A stretch of 47,851 nt of DNA from Mucilaginibacter sp. (GCA_028288305.1 JAQBOA010000070.1:1-47851); one strand, 5' to 3'. Positions 25,326 through 34,889 are shown, numbered from the stretch's first letter. Program-made: numbers and translations. Notes: generated by a model from the sequence alone, not told the origin.

Positions 25326-26657
25326 TTAAATCTTCGGCAACTTATACCCGTTATGATATTCCTTCATTAAGTATTGTTTATTAATAGCTTTATCCGTAAA
25401 CTCATGAGCTGCCTCATTCCATTCTAACTTTTTACCGCTGCGATAAGCAATATTTCCCATTTGTGCTACTGTAGCTACATGTGCACCAGCTTGTATTGGA
25501 CAATGTAGATCTTCCATCTTACGTGATTTTACCACACTCACAAAGTTTTCCCAATGCTTATCCAGGCCATTATCTGATGATGCAACAAATGGCTTTACAA
25601 CTTTGTTCAGGCTTCGTTTTTCCTCAATCACTTCCCAACCTCCACGGTTTAAAATCAGGGTCCCGTTATTGCCAATATAGGCTATCCCATGATCACGATC
25701 ATAGGAGCCATTATCAATTCCCATCGCCGAATCCCAAACCATATTGAAGCCGTCAAATTCATATAGGGTTGTTAAGGTATCCGGTGTTTCTTCGTATAAT
25801 TCAGGATAAGCAAATCTTCCGCCCAGGGCAGAAACAGATTTAGGTATCGGCGACTTCATCCCTAACAAACCATAATCCAGCAAATGTACACCCCAATCGG
25901 TCATTAAGCCGCCCGCATAATCCCAAAACCAGCGAAAATTAAAGTGGAAACGGCTGGCATTAAAAGGAACCGTTTTGGCCGGACCAAGCCAGGCAGCATA
26001 GTTAACTCCCTGTGGTGGCGTGGTATCGGCAACTACTGGTCCGGGTTTCATCCATCCCTGGTAACACCAAACTTTTACTGTTCTTATATTTCCCAATTGT
26101 CCGCTTTGAACAAAATCTACCGCATCTTTAAAGTGCTGCTGGCTGCGTTGCCACTGGCCTGCCTGTACTACTTTATTATAGCGTTGTTGCGCATTCACCA
26201 TAGCCCTGCATTCGCCAATAGAATTACCAACCGGCTTTTCAACGTAAACATCTTTTCCGGCTTCGCATGCATGCATCATTATCATTGCGTGCCAATGGTC
26301 GGGTGTGCCAATAACAACAGCGTCAATGTCTTTTTGATCTAAAAGCTGACGATAATCGTCGTATCTTCTGATTTTTGAAGTATCATAATTCATCTTAACC
26401 AGGTCGTTCATCCTTTTATCCATCACATTTTTATCCACGTCGCAAATGGCAATAATATTTACGCCCGGCACCTTCAAAGCCGCCTGCACGTCGGCCCAAC
26501 CCATTCCGTTTATGCCGATAGCGCCAATATTTAACTGGTCGCTTGGTGCTATCCGGTTTTTAAAAATGGCAAAAGCCTGGTTATTCAAAGTTGATGCCAG
26601 CAGGCTACCGCCCGCTATAATTGCTGATTTTTGTAAAAAATCTCTTCGTGAGCTCAT
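25326..26657 (-). CDS. Tat-exported Gfo/Idh/MocA-family oxidoreductase
   Basis: 443 residues. A twin-arginine signal, SSRRDFLQKSAIIAGGSLLA, is followed by a Rossmann NAD(P) domain (LNIGAIGINGMGWADVQAA; DAVVIGTPDHWHAMIMMHACEAGKDVYVEKP with the family's EKP). The C-terminal alpha/beta dehydrogenase domain carries FHFNFRWFWDYAGGLMTDWGVHLLD. Tat export fits a folded protein that binds its cofactor in the cytoplasm. The GTPDHWH/EKP subgroup is common in Bacteroidetes and Planctomycetes sugar metabolism; the substrate is unknown. It is a single gene convergent with the hypothetical at 24.8 kb. Confidence 0.9.
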   Translation of the reverse strand: MSSRRDFLQKSAIIAGGSLLASTLNNQAFAIFKNRIAPSDQLNIGAIGINGMGWADVQAALKVPGVNIIAICDVDKNVMDKRMNDLVKMNYDTSKIRRYDDYRQLLDQKDIDAVVIGTPDHWHAMIMMHACEAGKDVYVEKPVGNSIGECRAMVNAQQRYNKVVQAGQWQRSQQHFKDAVDFVQSGQLGNIRTVKVWCYQGWMKPGPVVADTTPPQGVNYAAWLGPAKTVPFNASRFHFNFRWFWDYAGGLMTDWGVHLLDYGLLGMKSPIPKSVSALGGRFAYPELYEETPDTLTTLYEFDGFNMVWDSAMGIDNGSYDRDHGIAYIGNNGTLILNRGGWEVIEEKRSLNKVVKPFVASSDNGLDKHWENFVSVVKSRKMEDLHCPIQAGAHVATVAQMGNIAYRSGKKLEWNEAAHEFTDKAINKQYLMKEYHNGYKLPKI

Positions 26658-26998
26658 AAGTGGTTATTAATTGGTTGGGGTAAATTTAGAAATATTTCAA
26701 AAGATACAATGAAATTTTTGATTCCATTACTATCTTAAATGTTAATCTGATAAAGTAATTAAAAGGTGGTTTTAAATAGAAAAAAAGTTTAGAATCCATC
26801 AAAGTTGCCTAATAACCTGAGTTATTTAATGCGTTTGCATTACTTTCAGTAATTAAAAAACTTATCCCTATCTTAACAGTTATCAAATGGAAAAATCAAT
26901 AAAATAATTAATTACGCATAAAAGTAAATGCAGCTGCACTCGATTTAAAATTAGCTCATAACTCAAATAACTTTTGTTAAAGTTCAATTTTTATTATA
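26658..26998. other. 341-base divergent intergenic region
   Basis: AT-rich spacer between the oxidoreductase (minus) and the PagL-like gene (plus). TATCTTTTG (minus strand, about 26703) resembles a -7 element with one extra T. I see no ORF, terminator or strong dyad. Confidence 0.4.
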
Positions 26999-28162
26999 GT
27001 GAAGAGATTTTTACTTTTCGTGTTCCTCTTTAATTTACAGATCTGCTATGCGCAAAACAATCAAAATAGTTTTGCTATAAGTCCTTTACAAGGCTTTACA
27101 ATTTTTGCTCCCTACAATTACCAGTTAAAAGGCAACTTTTATGGGCTTGAACTAGCCTATCAGCTCAATATGAGCAATAACAATGTTGATTGGGTGCGCA
27201 TATTGCATGTGAAAGATATTGCCTTTTCCGCTTCATATTTTAACCTGCAAAGTGTATCAACCACAGGCGGACCAGGTTTTCCGGGGTTTCTCGGAAATAA
27301 CTTCGGATTACTTACTATGTTGGATATATCCCTTTTTAAAAGTGGGAAAACAATATTTATATTTTCGCCGGGTATAGGTTTTGCGTATGCTACACAAACT
27401 TATTATACTAATAACAATCCTATAGTCGGCAGCCATGTAAATTTAGCGATACAGGCGGGTTTCAAAATAGAAACACCAATATCTGCTACAACAAAAATAA
27501 CAGCCGGCCTTGATTTTTTCCATTATTCAAATTCAGCGTACAGGCTGCCAAATGATGGAGTAAATAATATTAATGCTGCGTTAGGTATCGTAAAAGATAT
27601 AAATTTAACAGGACCATCCAGGCAAAAACCGACCTTTGGCATTGATGATAAGCAGTCGTTTGAATTTGGGATTGGTATAGGTAGGCGTGGTTTTATTCAG
27701 GCCGGTCAATATATTAATAATCAAACCGGTAAGCCTGTAACTTTAACTGACAGCGCTACACAAAAAAGTGCAATTTCAAATTTATACAATGCAGGTATTT
27801 ATGCTGGTTATAGTTACCGCTTAAATGAGCTTTTTAGCTTAAAAATAGGTACTGATGCAGTTTATTACTTTAAGCCATTTTCATGGGATAATTTCTACAA
27901 AACTTACCAGGAAACGGGTACTTCATTTGATAAATATAGCCTGGGTATTAGTTTAGGTACTGATGTGTGGATGGGCAGGATGGCTTTGTCTGGAAATTTT
28001 GGATATTATCTTCATTACAATAGCATTAATCCTGTACACTATTATTGGACACTCGGCGGCAAATATTACCTAAACTCATGGATAGCATTAAATGCAAAAA
28101 TATACCTGCATGGCTTCGAGGCGCAGTATGCTAATTTTGGTTTGGTGTTTAATGTTTATTAA
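26999..28162 (+). CDS. PagL-like acyloxyacyl hydrolase / lipid A deacylase, outer membrane
   Basis: 387 residues from a GTG start; the GTG is chosen because it gives a complete signal peptide (MKRFLLFVFLFNLQICYAQ), and the next ATG lies deep in the mature protein. The barrel carries the PagL catalytic pattern FFHYSNSAYRLPNDGVNNIN, with H175 and S177 as catalytic pair and the following PN.G.N. It has a second, longer barrel part (about 210-387) ending FGLVFNVY with the usual C-terminal aromatic. Classical PagL is about 170 residues, so this is the long Bacteroidetes form. It probably removes acyl chains from lipid A. The stop overlaps the convergent kinase stop by 4 bases. Confidence 0.75.
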   Translation: MKRFLLFVFLFNLQICYAQNNQNSFAISPLQGFTIFAPYNYQLKGNFYGLELAYQLNMSNNNVDWVRILHVKDIAFSASYFNLQSVSTTGGPGFPGFLGNNFGLLTMLDISLFKSGKTIFIFSPGIGFAYATQTYYTNNNPIVGSHVNLAIQAGFKIETPISATTKITAGLDFFHYSNSAYRLPNDGVNNINAALGIVKDINLTGPSRQKPTFGIDDKQSFEFGIGIGRRGFIQAGQYINNQTGKPVTLTDSATQKSAISNLYNAGIYAGYSYRLNELFSLKIGTDAVYYFKPFSWDNFYKTYQETGTSFDKYSLGISLGTDVWMGRMALSGNFGYYLHYNSINPVHYYWTLGGKYYLNSWIALNAKIYLHGFEAQYANFGLVFNVY

Positions 28163-30147
28163 TATAAGTCTAAAGTCTGATGTTCTGGCTCAGGACTTAG
28201 AATTACTGCTTTTCTGAAATAAACTGAAAATTGCGTGCCTTCTCCGGTTTTGCTGGTTACATGCAGTTTGCCATTGTTAGCATCAATAAATTGTTTAATT
28301 AATATTAAACCTATCCCTGTTCCGGCTTCATTGTTGGTACCATTACCTGATATTTCCTTTCCGGCTACTTTGAAAAGCTTGGTCATTTTTTCTGGTGAGA
28401 TTCCAATGCCAGTATCCTTTACATGAATTGCAGCGTAAGTTTCATCTTCCGAATAATATATTTCAACCGTACCTCCTTCCGGGGTAAACTTAATAGCATT
28501 CCCAATAAGGTTTTGAATTATAATTCTCACATGGTCGGGATCAGCATGTGCCCATCTATCCTCTTCGGAATGGTGATTAAGATGTATGTTTTTATTTTTT
28601 GCCAGGAAATTTGATATGGATATTATCTCATTAACCACCCCTGTAATATTAAGAGTAATAAAATTACTTTTAATACCCAACTGCTGGCTATTTGCCCAAA
28701 CCAGTAAATTATTCAACATTAAAGCAACAAGGTTTATCTGCTGATAAAAATCTTCCAATATTATCTCCCGCTGTTCAGCATCAATATCGCCGGAACGTAT
28801 AAAATCCATTGTTTGCATTATCGCTGTAAAAGGGCTGCGGAGGTCATGACTTATTACAGAAAACAACTGATCTTTTATATGATTACTTTCCTGTAACTTC
28901 TCCTTTTGCAGAGATATTTCTTGCTTTTGCAATTCAATATCGTTATTTTGTTGTTGTAGTGTTTTGTTTAAAGCCTGTGCACGCCTTGTATTCCTGATAA
29001 TTATTACAATAAAAATAATTACACATACGGCTATCACATTTCTGAAAATAAAAAGGCGTTTACTAAATGCTATGGTTTGTTCCTTAGCTTTAATATCGTT
29101 TTGAAGCCTGATGTTATCCCCCTGCTGCTGCTTTAAATGAAGATAATTAATCTCTTTCTCTTTCTCTTTGGTAAAAAGGCTGTCATTTGATTTCTTTAAC
29201 TGCTTTTGATATATAAAGGCATTTTTATAATCTTTTATTGCCGCGTAACTTTCTGAAAGAATATTTAAGGCTCTTACCTCATCCCATCCTGATTTAACTT
29301 TTTTAGCTAAAACAACGCTTTTTTGTGCATTCAAAATTGCTTTGTCATATACTCCAAGTTTATAATAGGTTTGGGCTATCCCCGAGTAAGCAAAACCCTG
29401 TTCCCAGTTATCGGTAACCTTTGAATTTATTACTTGCCCATAATAACCTAACGCCGCCTGATAGTTTTTTAAATGAAAATATGTTTCGCCGGTCCGGTTA
29501 AGTACCATTGAAAGCAAATCATTATCCTTTTCCTGCTTTGCAAGTGCTATTGCTCTACTAAGATAATAAAATGCCTTTTCAGACTGCCCTGTCTCGTCAT
29601 AGCATATACCCAAATCAAAATAAGCCTTACCGATTTCTATATTATCTTTTAAGCCGGTAAATATTTTAAGAGCTTTTTTAAAATTAGCTATCGCATCATT
29701 AAACTTATCCTGGGCGAGATAAATAAGGCCCATATTTTGATATGATGTAGCTATTCCATGTGAATAATTTATTTTGTTACTGATGTGCATCAGCTTTAAC
29801 GATGCATCCAAAGATGAGGTATAATCGCTCAAAACATAATAGGCTTTAGCCAGGCTACTTAATGATATAGCATTTCCTAAAGCATATTTTTGGAATTCAG
29901 CTAATTGTAATGCCTGTTTTGCAAAATACAATGCGCTATCTGCATGGTTATATAAATATTTGTCTGAAAGATGATTAAGTAATATTACACTGGCGGTATC
30001 AGAACGGTAATCTTTTTGGGACTTTACTTTTTGCCATTTAGTTAACAGTTTTCCATTGGTAGTTTGCCCAAAAGTTATAAAACTATTAAATGTTAACAGC
30101 CATATAAAGAGAAACTTAACTAAAAATCTGTTTAAATGCATTATCAA
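28159..30147 (-). CDS. TPR-containing sensor histidine kinase
   Basis: 662 residues. A signal peptide or anchor (about 1-28) is followed by a periplasmic TPR array, about 50-325 (units such as ATSYQNMGLIYLAQDKFNDA and AYFDLGICYDETGQSEKAF). One transmembrane helix lies at about 365-385 and a coiled coil at about 390-425. HisKA carries H434 in FSVISHDLRSPF. The ATPase has N box NLIGNAIKFT and G boxes DTGIGI and GTGIGL. No receiver or DNA-binding domain follows, so it needs a separate partner; none is adjacent. The start could be 30147 or two codons later. A 16-base palindrome lies 6 bases upstream. Confidence 0.9.
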   Translation of the reverse strand: MIMHLNRFLVKFLFIWLLTFNSFITFGQTTNGKLLTKWQKVKSQKDYRSDTASVILLNHLSDKYLYNHADSALYFAKQALQLAEFQKYALGNAISLSSLAKAYYVLSDYTSSLDASLKLMHISNKINYSHGIATSYQNMGLIYLAQDKFNDAIANFKKALKIFTGLKDNIEIGKAYFDLGICYDETGQSEKAFYYLSRAIALAKQEKDNDLLSMVLNRTGETYFHLKNYQAALGYYGQVINSKVTDNWEQGFAYSGIAQTYYKLGVYDKAILNAQKSVVLAKKVKSGWDEVRALNILSESYAAIKDYKNAFIYQKQLKKSNDSLFTKEKEKEINYLHLKQQQGDNIRLQNDIKAKEQTIAFSKRLFIFRNVIAVCVIIFIVIIIRNTRRAQALNKTLQQQNNDIELQKQEISLQKEKLQESNHIKDQLFSVISHDLRSPFTAIMQTMDFIRSGDIDAEQREIILEDFYQQINLVALMLNNLLVWANSQQLGIKSNFITLNITGVVNEIISISNFLAKNKNIHLNHHSEEDRWAHADPDHVRIIIQNLIGNAIKFTPEGGTVEIYYSEDETYAAIHVKDTGIGISPEKMTKLFKVAGKEISGNGTNNEAGTGIGLILIKQFIDANNGKLHVTSKTGEGTQFSVYFRKAVILSPEPEHQTLDLY

Positions 30148-30153
30148 CCCTGA

Positions 30154-30169
30154 TTGGAATATATTCCAA
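30154..30169. promoter_or_regulatory. 16-base perfect palindrome before the TPR kinase gene
   Basis: TTGGAATATATTCCAA is fully self-complementary and lies 6 bases upstream of the kinase start on the minus strand. The position suits an operator blocking transcription start or translation. Confidence 0.5.
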
Positions 30170-30452
30170 CTAATAAGTTCGAAAGTGAGAAATTATTGTG
30201 TTTGCTGGGCTAATATACTATTATTTATTGCTAAATATGGTCTTAAAGCAATTAAAGGACTTTTTATATATGGACGTTATACTACCAAAAATTCAATCCT
30301 TTCTGTGTCATAACTAATAATGGGTTTATCAACAAGGGTATTATTCTATAATATTATAATATTTTTTGCTGTTAATTTATAAATAATATTTCACAGTTAA
30401 ATTAAACAACAGTTAATACAGGATGATATTATAAAAGGTATTGAAGATTTAA

Positions 30453-30460
30453 TATATTTG
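30453..30460 (+). promoter_or_regulatory. -7 element before the PIG-L gene
   Basis: TATATTTG matches TAnnTTTG exactly, 17 bases before the ATG at 30478. No TTG is at the standard -33 distance. Confidence 0.5.
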
Positions 30461-30477
30461 ATAATCAATCTTATCTT

Positions 30478-31239
30478 ATGAGTTCTATATTTAATACTCG
30501 CAGAGCCTTTGTAAAAAATACAGCAGCAGGATTAAGTCTTCTTTCCTTACCTAATTTATTAAACGCTACTGCTCATGCCCCTGCCGCAAAGAAAAAAATT
30601 GTTTGTGTGGGGGGCCACCCGGATGACCCCGAAAGCGGCTGCGGCGGTACATTGGCAAAGCTCGTTAATTTAGGGCACGATGTAACCATAATTTATTTAA
30701 CTACCGGCGAAGCCGGAATAGCCGGTGTTGGTCATGACGAAGCCGCAAGGACAAGGAAACAGGAAGCCATTAATGCCTGTAAAATATTAAATGCCAAACC
30801 CGTTTTTGCAGGACAGATTGATGGTGATACGGTTGTAAATAATAACTCGTTGCAGCATATCCAAAATTTGATAAATGACGAAAAACCTGATATAGTTTTC
30901 ACCCATTGGCCAATCGATTCACACAAGGATCATCAATGTGCCAGTTTGTTAACTATACAAACATGGGTGCGGTCATCAAATAAGTTTACTTTGTATTTTT
31001 TTGAAGTATGCGCCGGTGAGCAAACCATGCTTTTTCATCCCACTGATTTTGTTGATATTACAGACACCCAGGAACAAAAAAGGAAGTCAGTGTATTGCCA
31101 TACCAGCCAGGACCCTGCAGGTATTTATGCCTGCGGACATGCCAGTATGGAAGATTTCAGGGGCAGGGAATTAGGTGTTAAAGCAGCCGAAGGGTTTGTT
31201 AGGATGACAGGTAAAATGATGGGTGCATTTTCTGTTTAA
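30478..31239 (+). CDS. exported PIG-L family deacetylase
   Basis: 253 residues. The N-terminus NTRRAFVKNTAAGLSLLSLP is Tat-like, and the mature part starts near residue 35. The LmbE/PIG-L zinc site is GGHPDDPESGCGGT (H47, D50, with D49 as general base) and H152 in DSHKDHQ. The rest is a Rossmann-like GT-type fold (VTIIYLTTGEAG, DIVFTHWPID). The family removes acetyl from N-acetylglucosamine-type sugars; the substrate here is unknown. Like the oxidoreductase at 25.3 kb, it appears to be exported folded. Confidence 0.85.
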   Translation: MSSIFNTRRAFVKNTAAGLSLLSLPNLLNATAHAPAAKKKIVCVGGHPDDPESGCGGTLAKLVNLGHDVTIIYLTTGEAGIAGVGHDEAARTRKQEAINACKILNAKPVFAGQIDGDTVVNNNSLQHIQNLINDEKPDIVFTHWPIDSHKDHQCASLLTIQTWVRSSNKFTLYFFEVCAGEQTMLFHPTDFVDITDTQEQKRKSVYCHTSQDPAGIYACGHASMEDFRGRELGVKAAEGFVRMTGKMMGAFSV

Positions 31240-31310
31240 TTATTCTTTTACATCCTGCTCTGTGGCTTTGAAAATGCAGTCGGCAAACCATCAAGACTTA
31301 TAAGATTTTT

Positions 31311-31811
31311 TTATGTTTTATATGTCTCAAGTCCTGCCTCTCCTTTATTTTCAGCCCACTTTTGGGCATGGTCTCTTTCGCCAGTATATGAGTAATAGGG
31401 AACGCTAAACCCGCATGAAGTTTGCACTTTATAAATATCTGCAACTATAATTTGCCTGGTGGCAAGCACCAGTTTAAAATGAGCAGACAGTTCCTGCCAT
31501 TCTGCATCACCGGGCAAAACAGTGTAACCATGTCCATATAAACGCAAAATGTTCGGCGACCCTTCAAAAGCGCAAAACATAAAGGTTATCCTGCCATTTT
31601 CCAAAAGGTGAGCCGATGTTTCATTACCACTGCCAACAATATCCATGTAAGCAACTCTATTGTCAGGAAATACCCTGAAGCTGTCCATCCCTTTCGGAGA
31701 TAGGTTTATATGCCCGTTAGCACTCAATGGGGCCGAGCCAACAAAAAACATTTTTTGCTTTTCTATAAACGCTTTATGCTGTTCAAGTATGCTGTCAAAA
31801 AACTTGCCCAT
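31311..31811 (-). CDS. pyridoxamine 5'-phosphate oxidase-fold flavoprotein
   Basis: 166 residues. It has a PPOX split-barrel domain: KMFFVGSAPLSANGHINLSPKGMDSFRVF, VAYMDIVGSGNETSAHLLENGRITFMFCAFEG and NILRLYGHGYTVL, which match the FMN-binding strands of the stand-alone PPOX-class family. A C-terminal extension, TSCGFSVPYYSYTGERDHAQKWAENKG, is typical of this subfamily. It is cytoplasmic and single-gene; the substrate is unknown (FMN- or F420-type reductase activity is possible). Confidence 0.85.
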   Translation of the reverse strand: MGKFFDSILEQHKAFIEKQKMFFVGSAPLSANGHINLSPKGMDSFRVFPDNRVAYMDIVGSGNETSAHLLENGRITFMFCAFEGSPNILRLYGHGYTVLPGDAEWQELSAHFKLVLATRQIIVADIYKVQTSCGFSVPYYSYTGERDHAQKWAENKGEAGLETYKT

Positions 31812-31963
31812 TGTTATAGTTTGATTTGTTGATGATCAATCAAATTTAAAAATATTCCCCATGTTAGTCAGTCATATCTTTTATAAAAAGTATTGTAATC
31901 AACTAATACTATTTGTTAACCCTTTGTTAACTGCTTCTTAATGTTGCCTTGTTAAACAGCCGG

Positions 31964-31971
31964 TACATTTG
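31964..31971 (+). promoter_or_regulatory. -7 element before the metallophosphoesterase gene
   Basis: TACATTTG matches TAnnTTTG, 25 bases before the ATG at 31997, with a TTG 17 bases upstream (31944-31946), slightly closer than the usual 19. Confidence 0.5.
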
Positions 31972-31996
31972 GTCAAAAATTTTTAAACTTTTTCTT

Positions 31997-33202
31997 ATGT
32001 TAGTTAATACCCCAAAACAATTCTTCTTTTTTAAAACATGTATCCTCATCAGCAGTTTTGTCTTGTTATTAATACCGGGAGCGGCTATATGCCAGTCTGC
32101 ACAAAATAGCAGTAATGCGCCTATCGAAATAGTGTTCACATCTGATGCTCATTATGCCATAACACGTAAAGCATTCAGAGGGGATACTAATGTAAACTCA
32201 CATATTGTTAACACCACCATGATCAGCCAGATCAACAATTTGCCAACATTAAATTTACCTGCTGATAATGGAGTAGGTGCCGGAAATAATATTGGATATA
32301 TTGACTACCTAATTGAAGGGGGAGATATTGCAAACCGGATGGAGATACCTTACCAAAGTGCCGCGGCATCATGGGCGCAGTTTGAAACTGATTATTTTAG
32401 CGGTATAACATTAAAGGACCAACAGCATAAGCCAATAAAATTTTTTGTAATTCCCGGCAATCATGATATTACAAATGCAATAGGTTATTACAGGCAGATG
32501 CAACCGCTTACCGATCCGTCATCCATGGTTAAAATCTACAATATGATGCTGAAACCGGCAAAGCCTATGACTAATGAGATTTACAACTATGCTACTGATA
32601 AGATTAACTATTCTAGAAATATAAAAGGGATACATTTCGTGTTTATTACACTCTGGCCCGATTCTGCCGAGCGGATTTGGATGGAAAAAGATCTTAAAAC
32701 TGTTGCGAAAACCACCCCTGTTATTATTGTAACACATGACCAGCCTACCTGCGAAGCCAAGCATTTTACAAACCCGGTTGCGCCGCATAACATGACAAAA
32801 CAGAACAAGTTTGAAAATTTAACCGCAGAGTATTATAAAGAGGGTAACGCAGCTGCAGCTGACGATGGATCAACTGATATTGAACAACGCGGTTGGGTAA
32901 GGTTTTTAAAGGCGCATCCAAACATTAAAGCTTATTTTCATGGTAATAGCAATTGGAATGAGTTTTATGTTTATAAAGGTCCTGATAACGACGTGGCTCT
33001 TCCTGTTTTCCGGGTTGATTCGCCAATGAAAGGAAAATATTCAGCAAAGGATGAAACCAAATTGTCATTTCAATTGATATCTATAGATCCTAAAACAAAG
33101 GATATGACGGTAAGGGAATGTTTATGGAATACAAATCCTTCTGATCCTTCGGCAAAAGTTATTTTTGGAGATAGTAAGACGGTGTCTTTAAAAGTAGATT
33201 GA
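31997..33202 (+). CDS. exported metallophosphoesterase
   Basis: 401 residues from the ATG at 31997. A TTG start at 31949 is rejected because the promoter-like TACATTTG lies inside that extension. A signal peptide (about residues 1-34, ending GAAICQSAQ) is followed by calcineurin-like motifs: EIVFTSDAHYAI (D-x-H), IEGGDIANR (GD), VIPGNHDI (GNHD), IIVTHDQP (TH) and KAYFHGNSNW (GHxH-like, here FHGN). The di-metal site appears complete. It should act in the periplasm or outside on phosphoesters; the substrate is not readable. A dyad terminator follows. Confidence 0.85.
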   Translation: MLVNTPKQFFFFKTCILISSFVLLLIPGAAICQSAQNSSNAPIEIVFTSDAHYAITRKAFRGDTNVNSHIVNTTMISQINNLPTLNLPADNGVGAGNNIGYIDYLIEGGDIANRMEIPYQSAAASWAQFETDYFSGITLKDQQHKPIKFFVIPGNHDITNAIGYYRQMQPLTDPSSMVKIYNMMLKPAKPMTNEIYNYATDKINYSRNIKGIHFVFITLWPDSAERIWMEKDLKTVAKTTPVIIVTHDQPTCEAKHFTNPVAPHNMTKQNKFENLTAEYYKEGNAAAADDGSTDIEQRGWVRFLKAHPNIKAYFHGNSNWNEFYVYKGPDNDVALPVFRVDSPMKGKYSAKDETKLSFQLISIDPKTKDMTVRECLWNTNPSDPSAKVIFGDSKTVSLKVD

Positions 33203-33211
33203 CAGAGAATC

Positions 33212-33244
33212 AAACTTGCGAAGTTTTTAAAACTTCGCAAGTTT
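33212..33244. terminator. long hairpin after the metallophosphoesterase gene
   Basis: AAACTTGCGAAGTTTT (33212-33227) and AAAACTTCGCAAGTTT (33229-33244) are perfect 16-base arms with a one-base centre, starting 10 bases after the stop. It resembles a terminator but lacks a long T run; a palindromic repeat is the alternative. Confidence 0.55.
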
Positions 33245-33297
33245 CTTCTCTAACGTTTCCTTCAGTGCGAATAACAGTCTTGTTGATAAAAAGCTAC

Positions 33298-33413
33298 GTC
33301 ATTTCTCTCCGCCAAAAGGCGGAGAGAAAACTTATGCGACCAGTATAGTCCGCTTTGCATTGGTTTAAGTTTTCTCCTCGTACCCTGCCGGCAGGCATGC
33401 TCGTCGAAATGAC
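33298..33413. repeat. dyad repeat of the GTCATTTC...GAAATGAC family
   Basis: The ends are GTCATTT (33298-33304) and AAATGAC (33407-33413). Inside are a perfect CTCTCCGCC/GGCGGAGAG hairpin (33305-33313, 33318-33326) and GAGAAAACTT against AAGTTTTCTC. It is related to the inner part of the repeat at 25.2 kb, inverted in orientation. Confidence 0.75.
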
Positions 33414-33422
33414 ATAATGGAG

Positions 33423-34889
33423 CTATTCAATCACCAACGTTGCTATTGAATGCGCAGGACTGGTTGTTTTTGCAGCCTTACCTTTCACCCATAAATAGTA
33501 TTCAATATTCTCATCGGTTTTGTTCATTACCACAACTGCAACTTTTCCGTCCTGGTTAATGTATGCTGTTGTTAAAAGCTTATCACGGCTGGCAGCGCTT
33601 ACTATGCGCTTAGCTCCCGGATGAATAAATTTTGAGAAATGACCCATGTAATAATAGGAGTTGGTATATATAAGCGTACCATTCTTTATATCGGCATGTA
33701 CAGGTGCAAAGCAAAAATTTCCTACATGGTTAGGGCCGCCATGTTCATCCAGCAGGATATTCCAATCAGTCCAGCCAACAGTACCTGCATTGAAGTCATT
33801 GATCATTGATTGTCCGTATCTTTCGCCAAGCGACCAATCATTTACTCTGCTTAAATCAAATTTTTCCACGCATCCTTCAGTAAAAATCAGTTTCTTGTTA
33901 GGGAACGACTCTGACACAAGCCTGGTATTTTCAAAGTTCATACCGGCGCCGGTCCAGGTTTCGTACCAGTGAAAGCCAACCCCCCAAACATATTTTGCAG
34001 CTTCAGGGTCTTCTAAAATTGTGCTTGCACGCTGGTACATCAGGTCGCGGTTATGATCCCATACAATTAGTTTTTTATTAGATAAACCTGCTTTGAATAA
34101 AGTTGGCCCTAAAAAGTTTTTTACAAAGTCGCGTTCATCTTCAGCAGTGTACAGGCACGATTCCCATGTTTGCGTAGCCATAGGTTCATTTTGTACTGAC
34201 AATCCCCAGACTGGTATTCCCAATTTTTCATAAGTATTTATAAATTTCACATAAAAATTTGCCCAGCTTTGGTCAAATTCCGGCTTTAGCTTGCCGCCAT
34301 GCAGCACATCATTATTGGTTTTCATCCAGGCCGGCGGGCTCCAGGGAGAGACAAATAAGGTAAGCTTTCCACCTGCGGCAGCCATAGCTTCTTTAATAAA
34401 AGGTATGCGGTATTGCTTATCATGACTTACATCAAATGTTTTTAGCGATGCGTCATTATCTTTAACATAGCTATAGCTTGAACTCGAGAAATCACAGCTT
34501 TGGATATTGGTACGTGCCAGGGTATAGCCAATTCCTTTATCCTTATCAAAGTAAGCCGTCATAAACTCCTTTTGCTTTTCTTTCGGTAGTTTATAAAATA
34601 TTTCTGCTGAGGCATCTGTCAAAGCCGCACCAATTCCCAGCATGGTTTGAAACGTTTTTGATGGATCAACAAATACGGACACTTCGGTTTCTGCAGGCTG
34701 TGGTTTATCCGTAAAATGAAGTGTTTCTGTTTGTGTTAAGCGGTCATTGTTATCTTTTGCAGTTAAAAAGACCTTTACCTCTTTATGTGCAACATTGAAT
34801 GGTAAGGCGTTTTGTGCTCCGGCAAATTTTGCAGTTAATAAAAAGATTAAAGCAAAAATGCAGTGCTTAATAATTGATTTTATTTTCAT
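33423..34889 (-). CDS. exported glycoside hydrolase family 30 enzyme
   Basis: 488 residues with signal peptide MKIKSIIKHCIFALIFLLTAKFAGA. The TIM barrel has FQTMLGIGAALTDASAEIF, SPWSPPAWMKTN, acid/base E235 in VQNEPMATQTWES and nucleophile E338 in LIFTEGC; a C-terminal beta domain (ATLVIE end) follows. It matches GH30 (glucosylceramidase / beta-1,6-glucanase group). The substrate is probably a beta-glucoside or fungal-type beta-1,6-glucan, by family only. It is not next to SusC/SusD genes here. Direct repeats upstream (35019-35063) may control it. Confidence 0.92.
   Translation of the reverse strand: MKIKSIIKHCIFALIFLLTAKFAGAQNALPFNVAHKEVKVFLTAKDNNDRLTQTETLHFTDKPQPAETEVSVFVDPSKTFQTMLGIGAALTDASAEIFYKLPKEKQKEFMTAYFDKDKGIGYTLARTNIQSCDFSSSSYSYVKDNDASLKTFDVSHDKQYRIPFIKEAMAAAGGKLTLFVSPWSPPAWMKTNNDVLHGGKLKPEFDQSWANFYVKFINTYEKLGIPVWGLSVQNEPMATQTWESCLYTAEDERDFVKNFLGPTLFKAGLSNKKLIVWDHNRDLMYQRASTILEDPEAAKYVWGVGFHWYETWTGAGMNFENTRLVSESFPNKKLIFTEGCVEKFDLSRVNDWSLGERYGQSMINDFNAGTVGWTDWNILLDEHGGPNHVGNFCFAPVHADIKNGTLIYTNSYYYMGHFSKFIHPGAKRIVSAASRDKLLTTAYINQDGKVAVVVMNKTDENIEYYLWVKGKAAKTTSPAHSIATLVIE

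Larger units (their letters stand above)
30148..30477. other. 330-base divergent intergenic region
   Basis: Spacer between the TPR kinase (minus) and the PIG-L gene (plus). It holds the palindrome at 30154-30169 and a -7 element at 30453-30460; otherwise it is AT-rich without ORFs. Confidence 0.5.

Noticed and set aside
31949..31996. TTG start for the metallophosphoesterase
   Set aside because: It would place a -7 promoter element inside the coding region and add residues before a normal signal peptide.
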